From positions 744,001-808,000 of the forward strand of contig CP021228.1 of assembly GCA_003999685.1 (NCBI GenBank): a DNA stretch of 64,000 nt. Direction: 5' to 3'. Source of the DNA: Taiwanofungus camphoratus. Taxonomy: Eukaryota > Basidiomycota > Agaricomycetes > Polyporales > Taiwanofungaceae. Made by a program: the position numbers and the translations under genes. This document shows positions 11,274 to 22,081 of the stretch, piece after piece (within the stretch, counting starts at the first letter, position 1; every line of letters begins with the position of its first letter). The notes below the pieces were generated by a model that was given only the letters and a program-made list of their open reading frames with translations, searched no databases and was not told the DNA's origin.

Positions 11274-13609
11274 GCACCCTGACTGATCCATCTGACTTCG
11301 ATGTCAGAGTTGACCAGGGTTCAAGTTTATCCCTGATTTTATCTGGGGTTTACATTGCACCGGTCATACACAAGTGGGCACCTGTCCATTTGGTACAACC
11401 GGGCCGTACCGGGACCCAGTTCTATGTTGACGACGGTCTCATCATGGTGGCTTCACCGAAGGCTGTTGATGACAGCCCGCAAGCCCTTGTATTGAAGAAC
11501 AACGTCATTTTGGTGGATGTCTTTCATGATCTTGTCGGTGATCTGAACCGTTTAGGTTTAGGAGTTGAAGGAGACAAGTTGGAGTTGATGCACTTCTGGA
11601 AGCACCAGAAGGGGTATTCGACTTCTCGACCACTCGGACCGGATCTAACCATCCGGACTGATGGACATAACGTCACTTTGAGAGCGAAGGACACCATGCG
11701 CTACCTTGGGTTCTTCTTGGACTCCAAGCTTAGCTTCCATGCACACGTACGGTTTTATGCCAATAAGGCGGCTAGCACATGCAACGCACTCCACATGCTC
11801 AGCAATTCAGCACGCGGATTCCATCTCATCAACAAGCGGCAGCTCTATATTGCGCACGTCGTTCCGTTGATGCTATACGGTGCTCAACTGTGGTGGAACC
11901 CACAGTGGAAGGGCCTCAAATGGGCTGCAAAAGAATTGCAGACCGCTCAGTCGAAAGCAGCCCGGTGGATTACTGGCTGCTTCAAGACCACACCGATCGG
12001 GGCAATGGAGATGTTGGGTGGGTTGGTTCCCATCCGCATCCAGGTTGACCGGTACATGGAGAAAGCTGTGCTTAAAGCGTGGCGAGTTCACGAAGGGCAC
12101 CCAATGAGGGCCGCCCTTCCACCCTATTGGGCGACCAACGTCACCAATATCACTGCGCCATGGCCACTTAACTCATGCCGTGGCAAAAAACAGGCTGTCA
12201 CCCCCATGACGTTCATAGATCGCATCGGGCGGCAGTCATCAGAAGACTTTGCACCACTCCATCCAGAGGTGCGGCCTGGTGATCGGGTCGTGGATCAGTA
12301 CATTGATCGCTTCGAGCGGGTGTTCCTGGAAGGAAAAGGTCCAAGCAAACGCTCACCTGAATTTGCTGACTGGTTGGAGTTCACCTGGTGGCCGGAGTTC
12401 CGGCGCCAGTTGGCCCAGCCAGAAGGGCGAATGTTGTTCACTGACGGATCATATGCAAATGCACCAGAAGTGAGATCTGATAGCACGTGGCTCGTCATTG
12501 ACGGGGAAGACCACGTTGCCCATGGGAAGTTCGGGGCCAGCAAGGTCCAGAGCTTTGATGCGGAGATGCTGGCATTGGCGCGCGGGCTGCGTGAAGCGGT
12601 CCATGACGTCCCTGCCCACATCACCACCCTCATAGTCTGCTCCGATAACTAATCGGCGCTTGACCGAATCTTCAAACCGGAGGTCGGGCCGTCACAGATG
12701 GCGGCGGTCATGGCCTCTCAACACGTCCGAGCATTCCTCAATGCGGATGAACGCCGACACATTATCCTTTTTTGGGTTTCATCCCATAAAGGCATTTTTC
12801 AGAACGAGTTTGTTGATGAACTCGCGAAGAAAGCATTGGATGATCCCCAACCGGAATTCATCTCACAATCAATGGCCCTTGCTCGCGTCAAGGCAAGGGT
12901 CAAAAAGCACTGGGGGACATTAGCCGACAATCCCAGCTATCGCGGTCGCCGGTTATGGAAAGTAACCAACAACGCATTACCGCTGCATGAAACCACGGCC
13001 AAGGGCACGTGGGTATTGAAGGCAGCTGGCAAGTCCAACAAGGAGGTGGCATGCGTATGCCGTGTGCTCACCAACCATTTCCCAGGTGGTGAATACCGCT
13101 CTAGGTTCAATATCTCTGGCCCTTACCTTTGCTTGTGTGGAGCGGAGGAAAATTGGGAACATGTGCTCTTTGACTGCCCATTCTGGGTTAGGACGAAGCG
13201 CCAACAGGGTCCTCGAGACCTGCTTCTGATGGGGCCCCCTGAACAGAGGGGATGGACCCCAGATGACATCATGGAGTTCCTTCGGCTTAACCCGATGGTC
13301 TCCACATTCGATTGGGCGGAGATTCTGGCTGAATCTCTGCTTGAAGCTGAAGCTGTGTGCACGAGAACATTCACTTGTGCTCATCTTATGTGCCACACTG
13401 TCAGAAGACAAGCGGCATGGCAGCGGTTCCATGTGGACCGACATTTAGATCCTGGTATGACTACCGCCCTGGGTGGAAAATACCGTGATTTCTGTGAATG
13501 GTATGACGCCGAAGCAGAGGCGTTTGAACTATACCATAATTGGGTAGATGAGGGGATAGCGGAACCTAGTATCCGCGATGACCCCCCTGTATACCCAAAC
13601 AATAACTGA
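11274..13609 (+). pseudogene. LINE ORF2, C-terminal reverse transcriptase, RNase H and CCHC finger
   Basis: This continues the LINE RT after the GCACC target duplication. QFYVDDGLIMV holds the YxDD catalytic box, followed by the RT thumb with MRYLGFFLDSKLSF. An RNase H domain follows: LFTDGSY with its first Asp, a Glu in SFDAEMLAL, the CSDN Asp and later WVSSHKGI. A C-terminal CLCGAEENWEHVLFDC finger is typical of LINEs. One premature TAA at 12650-12652 sits right after CSDN, where related RNase H domains have CSDNQSAL, so it is best read as CAA to TAA. The frame stays open up to the stop at 13607. Confidence 0.92.
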
Positions 13610-13930
13610 GGCCTGAAACCTGTAGGGCTACACTCAGTCACTAGGGTGGATTACTGATGGAACGGGATCACCGGGCCGGGTAAACACATAGAGCGTGAAA
13701 AGTGGGTTGGGCGGGGGTTGGGTATGGCTTCCTTTGGATGACTGTACTTTTCCTTCTGCAGGCCTTGCTGGATTGCCTGCCCACGCCATATAACGAGGCC
13801 ACTGAAACATGTAGGTGTGCCGCTCATGCGGGCGCAGATGCCCACTTACTATCATTATTACTCTACATGTACCTACGTCGTATGGAGTATAAACCCGAGG
13901 ATTTAAAAATAAAAATAAAAATAAAAAAAA
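13610..13930 (+). other. LINE 3' UTR and A-rich tail
   Basis: About 295 bases without a coding signal follow the LINE stop, then an AAAAAT-repeat passing into a run of A at 13905-13930. The tail marks the 3' end of the element and the site where target-primed reverse transcription began. Unrelated GC-rich host sequence starts at 13931. Confidence 0.8.
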
Positions 13931-14427
13931 GTACGCGCCGAAGCGGCCGGCGCCTACAATCTCCGATCGCGTCCCTTCCAAGTTCGGTAAGTATATTACT
14001 TACTGCATTACTGTACTATACTATGACAGTGTATACATGTACGACTCTTGCTATGCAGAGGTGAGTATCCTTGTTGCACGTCAACACAGATGCCAGTAAT
14101 TTTTTGGTGAGGCGCGTTGATATTCCAGTTCGACGTTGGGGAAAGGCGCTGACGCAGGAAACACCATAGCCCGATGAACATCGTTTATTCTTAACCGAGG
14201 AACTCTTGGAGGCCCAAGGAAGCGACACTTGAGATTGAAAAAAACTCAAGTGCAATGGACCAAGATGCCTAAGTGATTACATGCAATACATCCAAATTCG
14301 GCCTTTTGTCTAGGTTTACAGATTCATATCCATGAATTCAACGAAATTTCGAAAATGATCGATCACTGTACACCAGGAAGGTTGCGACCTGCGAATCACA
14401 ATAGTGGGTTCGATGCACATCAATATG
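13931..14427. other. Intergenic, nothing recognised
   Basis: This stretch separates the LINE tail from the first host gene and contains the 3' flank of the minus-strand gene at 14428. No coding signal, RNA gene or repeat was recognised. Confidence 0.5.
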
Positions 14428-14876
14428 TCAATTCGGGATGTGCTCACCGCCATACTGCTTGGCCTCCTTGTTGATGAAGTCACCGATTTCGTCTTCTTGC
14501 TGGTTGTTCTGTTGTGTACAGCACATTAGTATGGCTACATCTTCCATGGCCAGCACTGCGCTGCCCGAGCACTTACCACGTCCATGCCCGCCTTCTGCCC
14601 CACGTATCCGACGCCTTTGTCTAGCCAGTTCTGCTGCTGCTGGCCTTGGCCCGGGTTCTGCTGCTGTTGTCCCTGACCCTGGTTCTGTTGCCCCTGGTTC
14701 TGGTTTCCTTCATAGCCTCCCGCGACACCTGAGCCGAAGGCACCGCGCCCTCCGCCCATGTCCTGCTGCTGCGTCTGTTGCGTGTTATCGTACCCGCCTC
14801 CTGTTCCTTGCCCTTGGTTAGCATAGCCCTGCGAACCGGTGGAGGAAGAGTTGTCGCGCGGCCAGGAGTCGTCCAT
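14428..14876 (-). CDS. Small Gln/Gly-rich protein with a conserved C-terminal tail (126 aa)
   Basis: Two exons, 14577-14876 and 14428-14508, are joined by a 68-bp intron with GTAAGT donor and CAG acceptor. The N-terminal 80 residues are low-complexity (QGQGQQQQNPGQ) and probably disordered. The C-terminus reads WLDKGVGYVGQKAGMDV then EIGDFINKEAKQYGG. Small basidiomycete proteins with a disordered Gly/Gln-rich front and a DFINKEA-type tail are familiar to me but have no assigned function, so none is given. A TATA-like stretch lies about 90 bases upstream, near 14965. The spliced frame is open and ends in TGA. Confidence 0.75.
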
Positions 14877-15719
14877 GATGATATATGCTAGTGAGAATGG
14901 TAGGTTTGAGTGAGTGTAGGAACTTGAAGGGGGGACTTGATGAAGGAAGCGTTCTGCGCACCCTCTATATGTGTTTGAGGACGGTTACATCATTGTGGTG
15001 TAAGGCCGAGTGCACGTCCAATCTCCCGATCGAGGGCGACGGAGTAAGGCTTCCGTATATAGTAGCACAAGTACCATATGTGGAGTACAGCGTCACCCAC
15101 TATCCATGAGCGACTTACAGACTTCACAGACGTCGACTAGTTTGCATAACTAGCACTTGGCCGTAATTCATTGTCATAGTCGGAACAGACGTTGCAATTA
15201 CCATCAAAATAGCGTTGCTCCGCACATGTCTTCGTAAGAAAGGTGGTTTAACTTGGCAAGCACCCTTGAAGCTTGAAGCTTGAATATCCATATCATGGAG
15301 TAGACGAGATGAACAGTATGTCAGACGTTCTCAGGCGATAAACAAGAACTGTAAGAATAACATGAGATCGTCGAGCAGGAAACGTACCGCTATACCAACC
15401 ACTTAGAGAACATGCGTTCATTTCAATCAGATCACACGAGTAAGGTCAGAAATTCAGATAAGAGTGACTAGTTCTTCGACAAAAAAAATTACACAGTTCA
15501 ACTAGACACAGTATACAGATTACGAGCACAGCGGACTAGTTATGGTTGAGCTAGGATACACAACGACGAATGAAAACACGAGGAGTAGACACAGCAGGTT
15601 GATCTACGAGGCAATAAAAGCGCAATAATAATAAGACGTGAAGTATGTACGAAGATGAGCCTCGGCATGCACGTCGGCTTCGGTACAGCAACGGAATAAT
15701 TGTAGCACGCAACCTGTTC
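14877..15719. other. Intergenic, promoter side of the gene at 14428
   Basis: This holds the promoter region of the minus-strand gene ending at 14876 and the 3' flank of the zinc-finger gene. Short AT-rich runs occur; no coding or RNA signal was recognised. Confidence 0.5.
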
Positions 15720-17277
15720 CTATGTTCCATGTCTGCGCCGCATTCGAGGTATCACCCCATTGCACTTTTTGATGTGCCTGCGAACAGCCCAGCCGCGAGC
15801 TGTTGTAAGCATGCTGCATTTGGGGCAGCGATAAGTCTCGCGATACGTGAGATAGTGTTTCTCAATCATATGCCTCGCCAAGTCGTCTAACCGCATTGGT
15901 CGGGTCGCTGTATCACTGGACTGAGACGATCTCTCGCAAAGTTGACAAATAACTAGCTCCGAACTGATGCAACCTTGATGATGCACATTCCTAAAATGTT
16001 GCTGCAGTATGGCTTTTGAAGGGTGTAATTCAGTGCTGCAGTCTGCGTAAGGGCATTCCACCTTCTCGCTTTCAAGAGGGCTCCATTCCAAAATGGGCTC
16101 CAGGAGTGCGTCATCATTCACGTGCGGGATACTGTTGGGCGGGTTCTGCGCGCCGCCGTGTGGGATGGCCGCCGCAGGTGCAGAGGCACCCGCCTCATTC
16201 TTCCTCGAGCGCTTGCGTGGGGGGGCAGTGCCTTGCACAGTGGCACCTGGCCTACTTGGGCCGGCCACCGGTACCTCATCTTGGCGACCCCGCCGGCGCT
16301 TCTTCTGCGGGGCGGACGAGGGTGGTTGAACGTTTTCAGAAGAAGACCCGGCAGGGAGGCGCGCCCGAGCCTGCTGGCGCTTTGGCTTAGCCTTGTCCTG
16401 ATTCGCCTGTATTGCCTGCAGGGGAGGTGCTGGCGCAAGTCGTTGTCCCTGCGCCACAGGTACACTTGGCTCCGTGGACCGTCCAGAAGGACCTTGCAAG
16501 AAAGTAGGATCTTGATAGAAAGCAGGACCTTGATAGAAAGTAGGACCTTGATGGAAAGTAGGATCTTGCAAGAAAGGAGGTTCCGGCAAAAAAGGAGGTT
16601 CCGGCAAGAAAGGAAGTTCCGGCATGAAAGGAGGTTCTTGCTGAGGTTCTTGCTGGAAAGTAGGTCCTTGCTGGAAAGTAGGTCCTTGCTGGAAAGTAGG
16701 TTCTTGCTGGAAAGTAGGCGCTGGAGGAACCATAGCACCTAGCGGCCCTTGGAGTTGAGGTATCATGCCCGTCTCGTAGTTTAGCTCAGCGGCCACATCG
16801 TAGTTTAGCTCAGCGGCCACATCGTAGTTAAGCTCAGCGGCCACATCGAAGCTAGAGTTAGGGATTTGTCCGAAGTATCCTGCGTATGACAGAGAGTCTG
16901 TCGGCACAGTAGAGTTTGTGTTCAGTCCCGCAAACGGAGGAAAGTACGGATGGTTTGTATTCACTCCCGTCGGCGGAGAAAGGTACGGGTAGTTTGTATT
17001 CAGCTCCGTCGGGGAAGGGAGGTGCGTTTGGTTTGAATAGTTATTTATACTCAGCCCTGCTAGCGGCGGGGAATGCGTATAGTATGAGACGCTACCGGCG
17101 GCCTGGGAGCCAGTGTTGGTAGGAGACCATAAAGATGGATCAAGAATATCTTCTAGTTCCAGTGGGGCGTCAGTCGATCCGCCCAAGTGGCCCAGGCTGT
17201 GGCATCCACGGTCAATGCGAGGTCAACTGTCAAAGCGAAAACACCTACAGCATCGAATCAGATGTAGGATAGGTCAT
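15720..17277 (-). CDS. Putative C2H2-type zinc-finger protein with repeat-rich N-terminus (about 501 aa)
   Basis: The long open frame has no ATG at its head. A 29-base first exon (17249-17277, beginning MTYPTSDS) joined over a 52-bp GTAGGT...CAG intron to 15720-17196 keeps the frame and gives a start. The N-terminal half is rich in Pro, Asn, Tyr and Gln. It contains three tandem copies of YDVAAELN and a long series of PTFQQGP/PPFLPEP units, and is probably a disordered activation-type region. A basic stretch (KKRRRGRQ, RKRSRK) looks like a nuclear signal. The last 110 residues hold three zinc-finger-like units: CPYADC...HFRNVH, CQLC...HMIEKH and CPKC...HIKKC. A DNA-binding regulator is inferred; no target is known. 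Confidence 0.75.
16560..16735 (-). repeat. Coding minisatellite (PTFQQGP / PPFLPEP units)
   Basis: Inside the zinc-finger gene, units of about 21-24 bases repeat more than ten times, encoding PTF, PPF or LPF followed by Gln/Leu/His, Gln/Pro and Glu/Gly-Pro. A second tandem of three 24-base units encoding YDVAAELN lies just upstream in the gene, near 16775-16850. Both keep the frame, as selection on the protein would require. Confidence 0.8.
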
Positions 17278-19591
17278 AGTGTTATGATGAAGAGGTAGGG
17301 TAGAGTAGAGATTATATGTAGCAAGTCAAGCAGTGGGTACGGTGAGAAGTTGGAAATGAGGAGAGAGCGCACTTGGGCGACGCTTTTATAGCAGCCACGG
17401 GGCTGAGTTTGGGGGAAACAAAGGATGCAGCGCGTGGGCGACACAAACTTAAAAGGCTCGTGACCGCGTTCGCGTACGCCCAAGTGGCCCTCTTCTGTAA
17501 ACTCCTACCAGCCCCTACACCAAATTGGGATTTGTCTTCGTAATTAGCGTACATTAGCTGCACGAGTGAAGTTGACAACGCGTACCTCAAGGCGCCCTAC
17601 GGGACTTGACTCATAAATATTTTCCGCTCAGCAGAAGATGGGCTGGAAGACCTCGTCGAGACTCGTCCCTGTCCAAAATCTCGGCCAAAGACATCGAAGG
17701 ATTTTGCGGCAAGAATTTCAAGCGACAACGTCCCGCAATAGTACGGTTCTGCAAGGATGGTCCCGCAATCTTCGCCCATTCAGAACAATGTATAATCACG
17801 GAATACCTCTTGATCCAAAGAGAACATGGTAATGGGGTGATGGGTTGTCAGACTAGCTCTTCGAGATGTAAGTGGTCTGCAGGTTTTTGGAATGTCGTCC
17901 ATGCACCATATATTCGTATCTGTCCCTAGGATCACAATGAGAGCTGGGGCAGAGTTTCTTCCCCAAAGTTACGGCACTAAGGAGACAGAACATTCCTTGT
18001 GTGCAGACGCCATAACCAACTTGAAGTTGACTACCGCACAACAATGCCTTCGTTGCATCCTGGAAAGCGACCGCTAACTAGTGCCGTCATTGGCTATCAT
18101 ACACTCTAGGATACAGCAAAATGAGTTGTCGATATCAGGAATATGTCAGACGATTACTCACCAAGATAAACCCGCCTGAGAGCCCAGGGATCATCATAGC
18201 ATGTAAGCTGCATACACAGCCCACTATGAAGTACTAATGTCAAAGCAGACATGAGCGGTCATACTATATCAGAAGCGCCTCCACCTAAGTGTCGCAAACT
18301 ATTCATTTGACCTTTCTGAAAGCCAAACGACGGATATGCACAACCATATCCGTTGTTGCAACGAATCTTATCGACGAAATCAGACAGACGTTATAGCAAT
18401 GGCTTAGATGAAGACCGAAGGCCAGGAGAACGTGGACATTCAAATACGCAAATACTCGCACAACCCTCGAAAGGTGATTTGGTGGTCATTTAACTAGCAT
18501 CGTAATGTGCATCTGATTTAGATGTTTAAATCTCAGGCGAGAGAACATTGCTGATTTCGGGGCTCGGCGTCGTCGGGATCACAAGGTCTAAGGTGTCCCC
18601 GGCTGCAAGTAAGTGATTGGCACATGATCACGGCGAAGATATTCCCTGGTAGGCCAATAGTCGTATCATCGCCGTACTGACCTGCACATAACAGAAAACT
18701 AACATGTCTGACCTATATTCGACTGAAATGGTCAGGAAGACGTTTGCATACACAGATTGTTAAAGTGAAGTCGTACGCACATGGTCTGAGGCAACAGTCA
18801 GGGGCTGGTATTCCATTTACAGAGCAATTTAACAGCATTCTTGACATAGGAGAGGCAGAGGCGTGTGGAAGAATAAACGGAAACTCTTGGATCGTTGCTT
18901 GAGCCTTGAGGCTACGTACGCCAAAGTGCCAGAGGGAAAAATATTTGATATACGTTGCACGTCAGCCATGATATTCAAGTGCTCTTGAGCACTGCGCCTG
19001 AGTTCATAGGCCATAAAGTAGATAACAGACCACGCAGAGGTCCGGTTATGTGGCAAGAAATACAGCAGCGGTCGCTGATTTGCCAGAGCGAAGATCATAG
19101 TCGATCATGTGATATTACAAAAGGGCAATGTGTGTCACATTCTCTCAAGCGCACTGGGCGCAGGCTCGACCAGGACGTTGTCTTCCCAGCTACTTGTAAC
19201 CTGACATCAGTTCAGTTATCTGCCACCGGCCTTCGATGAAAGTTGTCGCCTACTACAGGAATACTAGGCCAGCGATTCTACCAACTTGAAGTTTGGCTAC
19301 GTTTCAGGCGGTCGACCTTCATCAGAAAGGGTTACGAATACATGGTGTGTGAATTTGGACAGAGGATCGAACGAACTTAATGGCGTTTTCATTAGGATGC
19401 AGTCATGTAATATCCTAATGTCTCGAAAATTGTCCACGAGCATAACATTAACCTCGAAACATAATCTGTTCTCAAAGACAGCCAGTTCTGTGTGGTATCC
19501 TTCCACTACAGTTTAGTCCATCAAACCTCTCCATAGTCTGAGCTGCTAGGGATTCACGCTGAAACTCGTTTTCATCCTTATCAACGGCGAC
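17278..19591. other. Intergenic, about 2.3 kb, no gene recognised
   Basis: The right part holds the promoter of the zinc-finger gene and the left part the 3' flank of the next minus-strand gene. Several short open frames occur on both strands, but none has a recognisable motif, codon pattern or plausible splice partners. No RNA gene or repeat was found. Confidence 0.45.
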
Positions 19592-20403
19592 TTAATCTTC
19601 CCATTGAGAAAAAGGAAAGTAGTCAGACGTCTCTTTCTTTTTTCCAGCCGAAGAACCTTCCTCGAATTCTGGTCGTTTGGAACCTGCAACATCCGGTGTT
19701 GCTTCGCGAAAACGGGGGTAATCTGTTCTCATCACATCAGCGCGTTTGCCTCAAAACCTACTGAGAACTTACGAGACTGCGAGAACGACGAGGAGCGAGA
19801 ACGTACGCGTGCTGGCGACGCCAAGGTACCGTAGCCTATGTCGCTATGGTTGTTGCTGTCTGTACCGAACAGGCCCGCAGATTCTGCTCTCTTCCATTCT
19901 GCCTCCTCGTATTCCTTCTGCTTCATCATCTTGTAGTACTGCTCCCGAAAGATCTCCTCCGCCCTTAACTCGTTCAGCACGCTCTGTCCTAGGCTTGATT
20001 GCTCCCTGCGCAAAGGCCTCCTCTGCAGCGCACGTGGGGCGCGCGATTGCTTCAGTCGCATGTATTCCCGCTTGACCCCTTCTGCGAAGCCGGCTGCCGG
20101 GCTGGATTCTGTGGCTGCGATCTCTGGCGTCTCAACACAGACTGAGCCTGCACGAGAGACTATTTCTGTAGGTGCTGGGGACGTCGATTCGCGGGGTGCT
20201 TTGCTAGGTTCCGTCTCGAGCCAACGCAGGTGCGTGCCTTGGCCGGTGGCGGATACCGAGAACGTTATGAGATGCGCCTCGGCCTTGAAGGCCTTCATCA
20301 TCCTTCTCTTGGCCTTCCTGGCTGCTCTTTTTTGAGCTGAAGTTCGCTACAGACGCAGTCACTTTTCCTTTGTCTTACAAGAGAGGACGACTCGACTCAC
20401 CAT
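19592..20403 (-). CDS. Hypothetical protein, 235 aa, start codon alone in its first coding exon
   Basis: The model has three coding exons: 20401-20403 (just the ATG, with GTGAGT after it), 19773-20346 and 19592-19722, with introns of 54 and 50 bp. All splice sites are GT-AG and the phases agree. The N-terminus is basic (QKRAARKAKRRMMKAFKAEA). The middle holds a probable helix rich in Glu, Arg and Lys (NELRAEEIFREQYYKMMKQ). A Ser/Arg-rich segment (RVRSRSSSFSQS) follows, and the tail ends SDYFPFSQWED. I do not recognise a family. A nuclear or scaffold role could be guessed from composition only. Confidence 0.65.
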
Positions 20404-20817
20404 ACTGGTTGGTTCAGATAATATAAGCACTACGGAAGTGGACCACCTACAGAAGATCTGGCTTACGGAAAGATGCTGGTAGGTGTCCGTGACGACTTGG
20501 ATCTCTATTAATGTACCGTCTGGGGCCACACTTTGATGCCTCGCGCTTGATTTCTTTGTTGCATTGTCATCGGCCACACAGGCCACGACCGCTTGAATCA
20601 TGCTGTCAAAGCGGCATTGTTTACACGACTACCGGAGCATCTGATGTCACGACGATGAAACAACAAAGGATCCACTCCGTGACCTCCGAAAGTTGACATC
20701 GTCTCGAGCACAGCTATTATATCCGACAGCATTCAAACTTCTAGGTGAAATCGATGGGTTCCAATTCAAGAGTATTATCTACCTCTACCGTTGGCGGAGT
20801 TGAATGCATGAAGCGAT
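20404..20817. other. Intergenic, nothing recognised
   Basis: This lies between the 235-aa hypothetical gene and the hydrolase gene, both on the minus strand. It must contain the promoter of the former. No motif was recognised. Confidence 0.45.
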
Positions 20818-21736
20818 TCACAACCGTTCACCATTCTCGAGATCGTGACCCTTCCACATTTCTGCGATCCTTCCCGCCTCACTGCCCACTAAATCTTTGG
20901 CAGCCTGGTTCTCCTGTCCATCTGTGACGTTCAGCCCAAAGCAGCGCGCTGCAAACTCGAAGATATGACCCTCTGCTTCGACCGCATTACGCGTGAGGCC
21001 ATGATTGTCGCCCTCGAAGAACCTCAGTTCGCGCGAGCCGCGCGGATCGTCCCCGTATGCACGGTAGAGGTTGTGCGAGCAACGGGGAGAGAGCGTCGTA
21101 TCGCCCGTGCCATGCAAAAGCAACAGCGGACGCGGAGAAAGGTGCACGATGCCGTCCGTTCCCGCCGTCTGCGACGCGACGGTGGCGACGCCGACGACAC
21201 GCTCTGGCTCGCGTGCCGCTACCGTGAAGCAGGGTCTCCCCCCGAACGACCATCCGACGAGGACGAACCTGGTGGACCCGAAGTGCTCTGCGAGGTAGTC
21301 GAACGACGCGAGCACGTCGGGTGTGCAGTAGGTGTTGCGCGCGGGCTCGCGGTAGTCCAGGCGGATGCATGGGACCGATAGGATGGAGGCAAACTTGTCG
21401 GCAAGAGAGGGGTAGATGCCTGGTCATTTTGATCGTCAGCGCTGAACACGCTACCGATGCACTCGGCCCCAACGCACCTGCAGGTCCGCTTACGCCACCA
21501 CCTGCACCGCTTATCAATACTACTGCGGCACCGAAGACTGTCTTGGCGCTGTATTCCAGCGGCTCGTGCAGAATAGCAGGCGCAGCATGGTCCAGCGGGT
21601 CACATACTTTGATTTCGATTCTATGAGCATTAGCAGGTTTCATACCAGACCTTGCGATATTGGCAGAATGGAGTGGTCGCAATGACGAGGCGGAATGTAT
21701 GGCGACCGGCATATTGGGTGAACTCAGTGAGTGCAA
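20818..21736 (-). CDS. Alpha/beta hydrolase, two exons
   Basis: Exons 21478-21736 and 20818-21419 are joined by a 58-bp intron (GTGCGT...CAG), giving 286 aa from the first ATG or 255 aa from the second one at 21643. The N-terminal strand VVLISGAGGGVSGPAG and the oxyanion-type glycines are followed by the nucleophile elbow GWSFGG. Then come the acid in LLLLHGTGDTTLS and the catalytic His in GDNHGLTRN, so a Ser-Asp-His triad is visible. Such small cytosolic hydrolases act on esters, but the substrate cannot be read from sequence. There is no signal peptide. The second ATG gives a more usual length. Confidence 0.85.
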
Positions 21737-22081
21737 GACAGTGAAGTTTAAGATTCAGATGCTAGTGTACCGTCAAGCACGGGGGGCGTGTCATTGTCAC
21801 GGATGAATCAACCTTTGTATCTCCTATGGTTGCTAGTCAAAATTCCAAGATTTTCCTAGATGACGTCGTCATCCGCTGACGATCATGATGTAGTTGCACG
21901 GGAGTAAAGCAGCATTGCACCTATCTGGGCCAGATTACACATACAAAAGCCTACGGTCCAGTTTACATAGGAATATCTTATCCGGGAATCCACATCCTCA
22001 ATAGCTACACCTCTATATCACTAGATGATTCAATTTATGTCTAGCACAACCCTCAACCCGGTGCCAGGAACCCACCAAACT
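21737..22081. other. Intergenic, promoter of the hydrolase gene
   Basis: This 345-base stretch separates the hydrolase start from the stop of the 3-hydroxyanthranilate dioxygenase gene, both on the minus strand. No motif beyond AT-rich runs was seen. Confidence 0.45.

Larger units (their letters stand above)
1..13930 (+). mobile_element. LINE (Tad-like non-LTR retrotransposon), 5' end off window, split by a gypsy element
   Basis: The order of parts is an ORF1 with zinc knuckles, an apurinic-type endonuclease, a reverse transcriptase, an RNase H and a C-terminal CCHC finger, followed by a short 3' UTR and an A-rich tail at 13905-13930. This order, with RNase H after the RT, is typical of fungal Tad-like LINEs; the clade is inferred. 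The element is interrupted at 2929-11273 by an LTR retrotransposon that duplicated GCACC (2924-2928 and 11274-11278). Across the junction the RT reads on from FLFNGT to LTDPSDF, so no LINE bases were lost. ORF2 is otherwise open but has three in-frame premature stops (1786, 2635, 12650), so this copy is inactive but young. The 5' end and flanking duplication cannot be seen. Confidence 0.93.

Noticed and set aside
16118-16742. Long open frames on both strands opposite or out of frame with the zinc-finger gene
   Set aside because: They are low-complexity shadows of the Pro/Gln-rich repeat array; only the minus-strand frame with zinc fingers has motifs and a spliced start.
17184-17186. TTG as the start of the zinc-finger frame
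   Set aside because: Fungal nuclear genes use ATG; a 29-base upstream exon with ATG and proper splice sites restores a normal start.
20965-21381. Plus-strand frame of 138 codons opposite the hydrolase
   Set aside because: It is Arg-rich and antisense to the exon holding GWSFGG and the rest of the catalytic triad.
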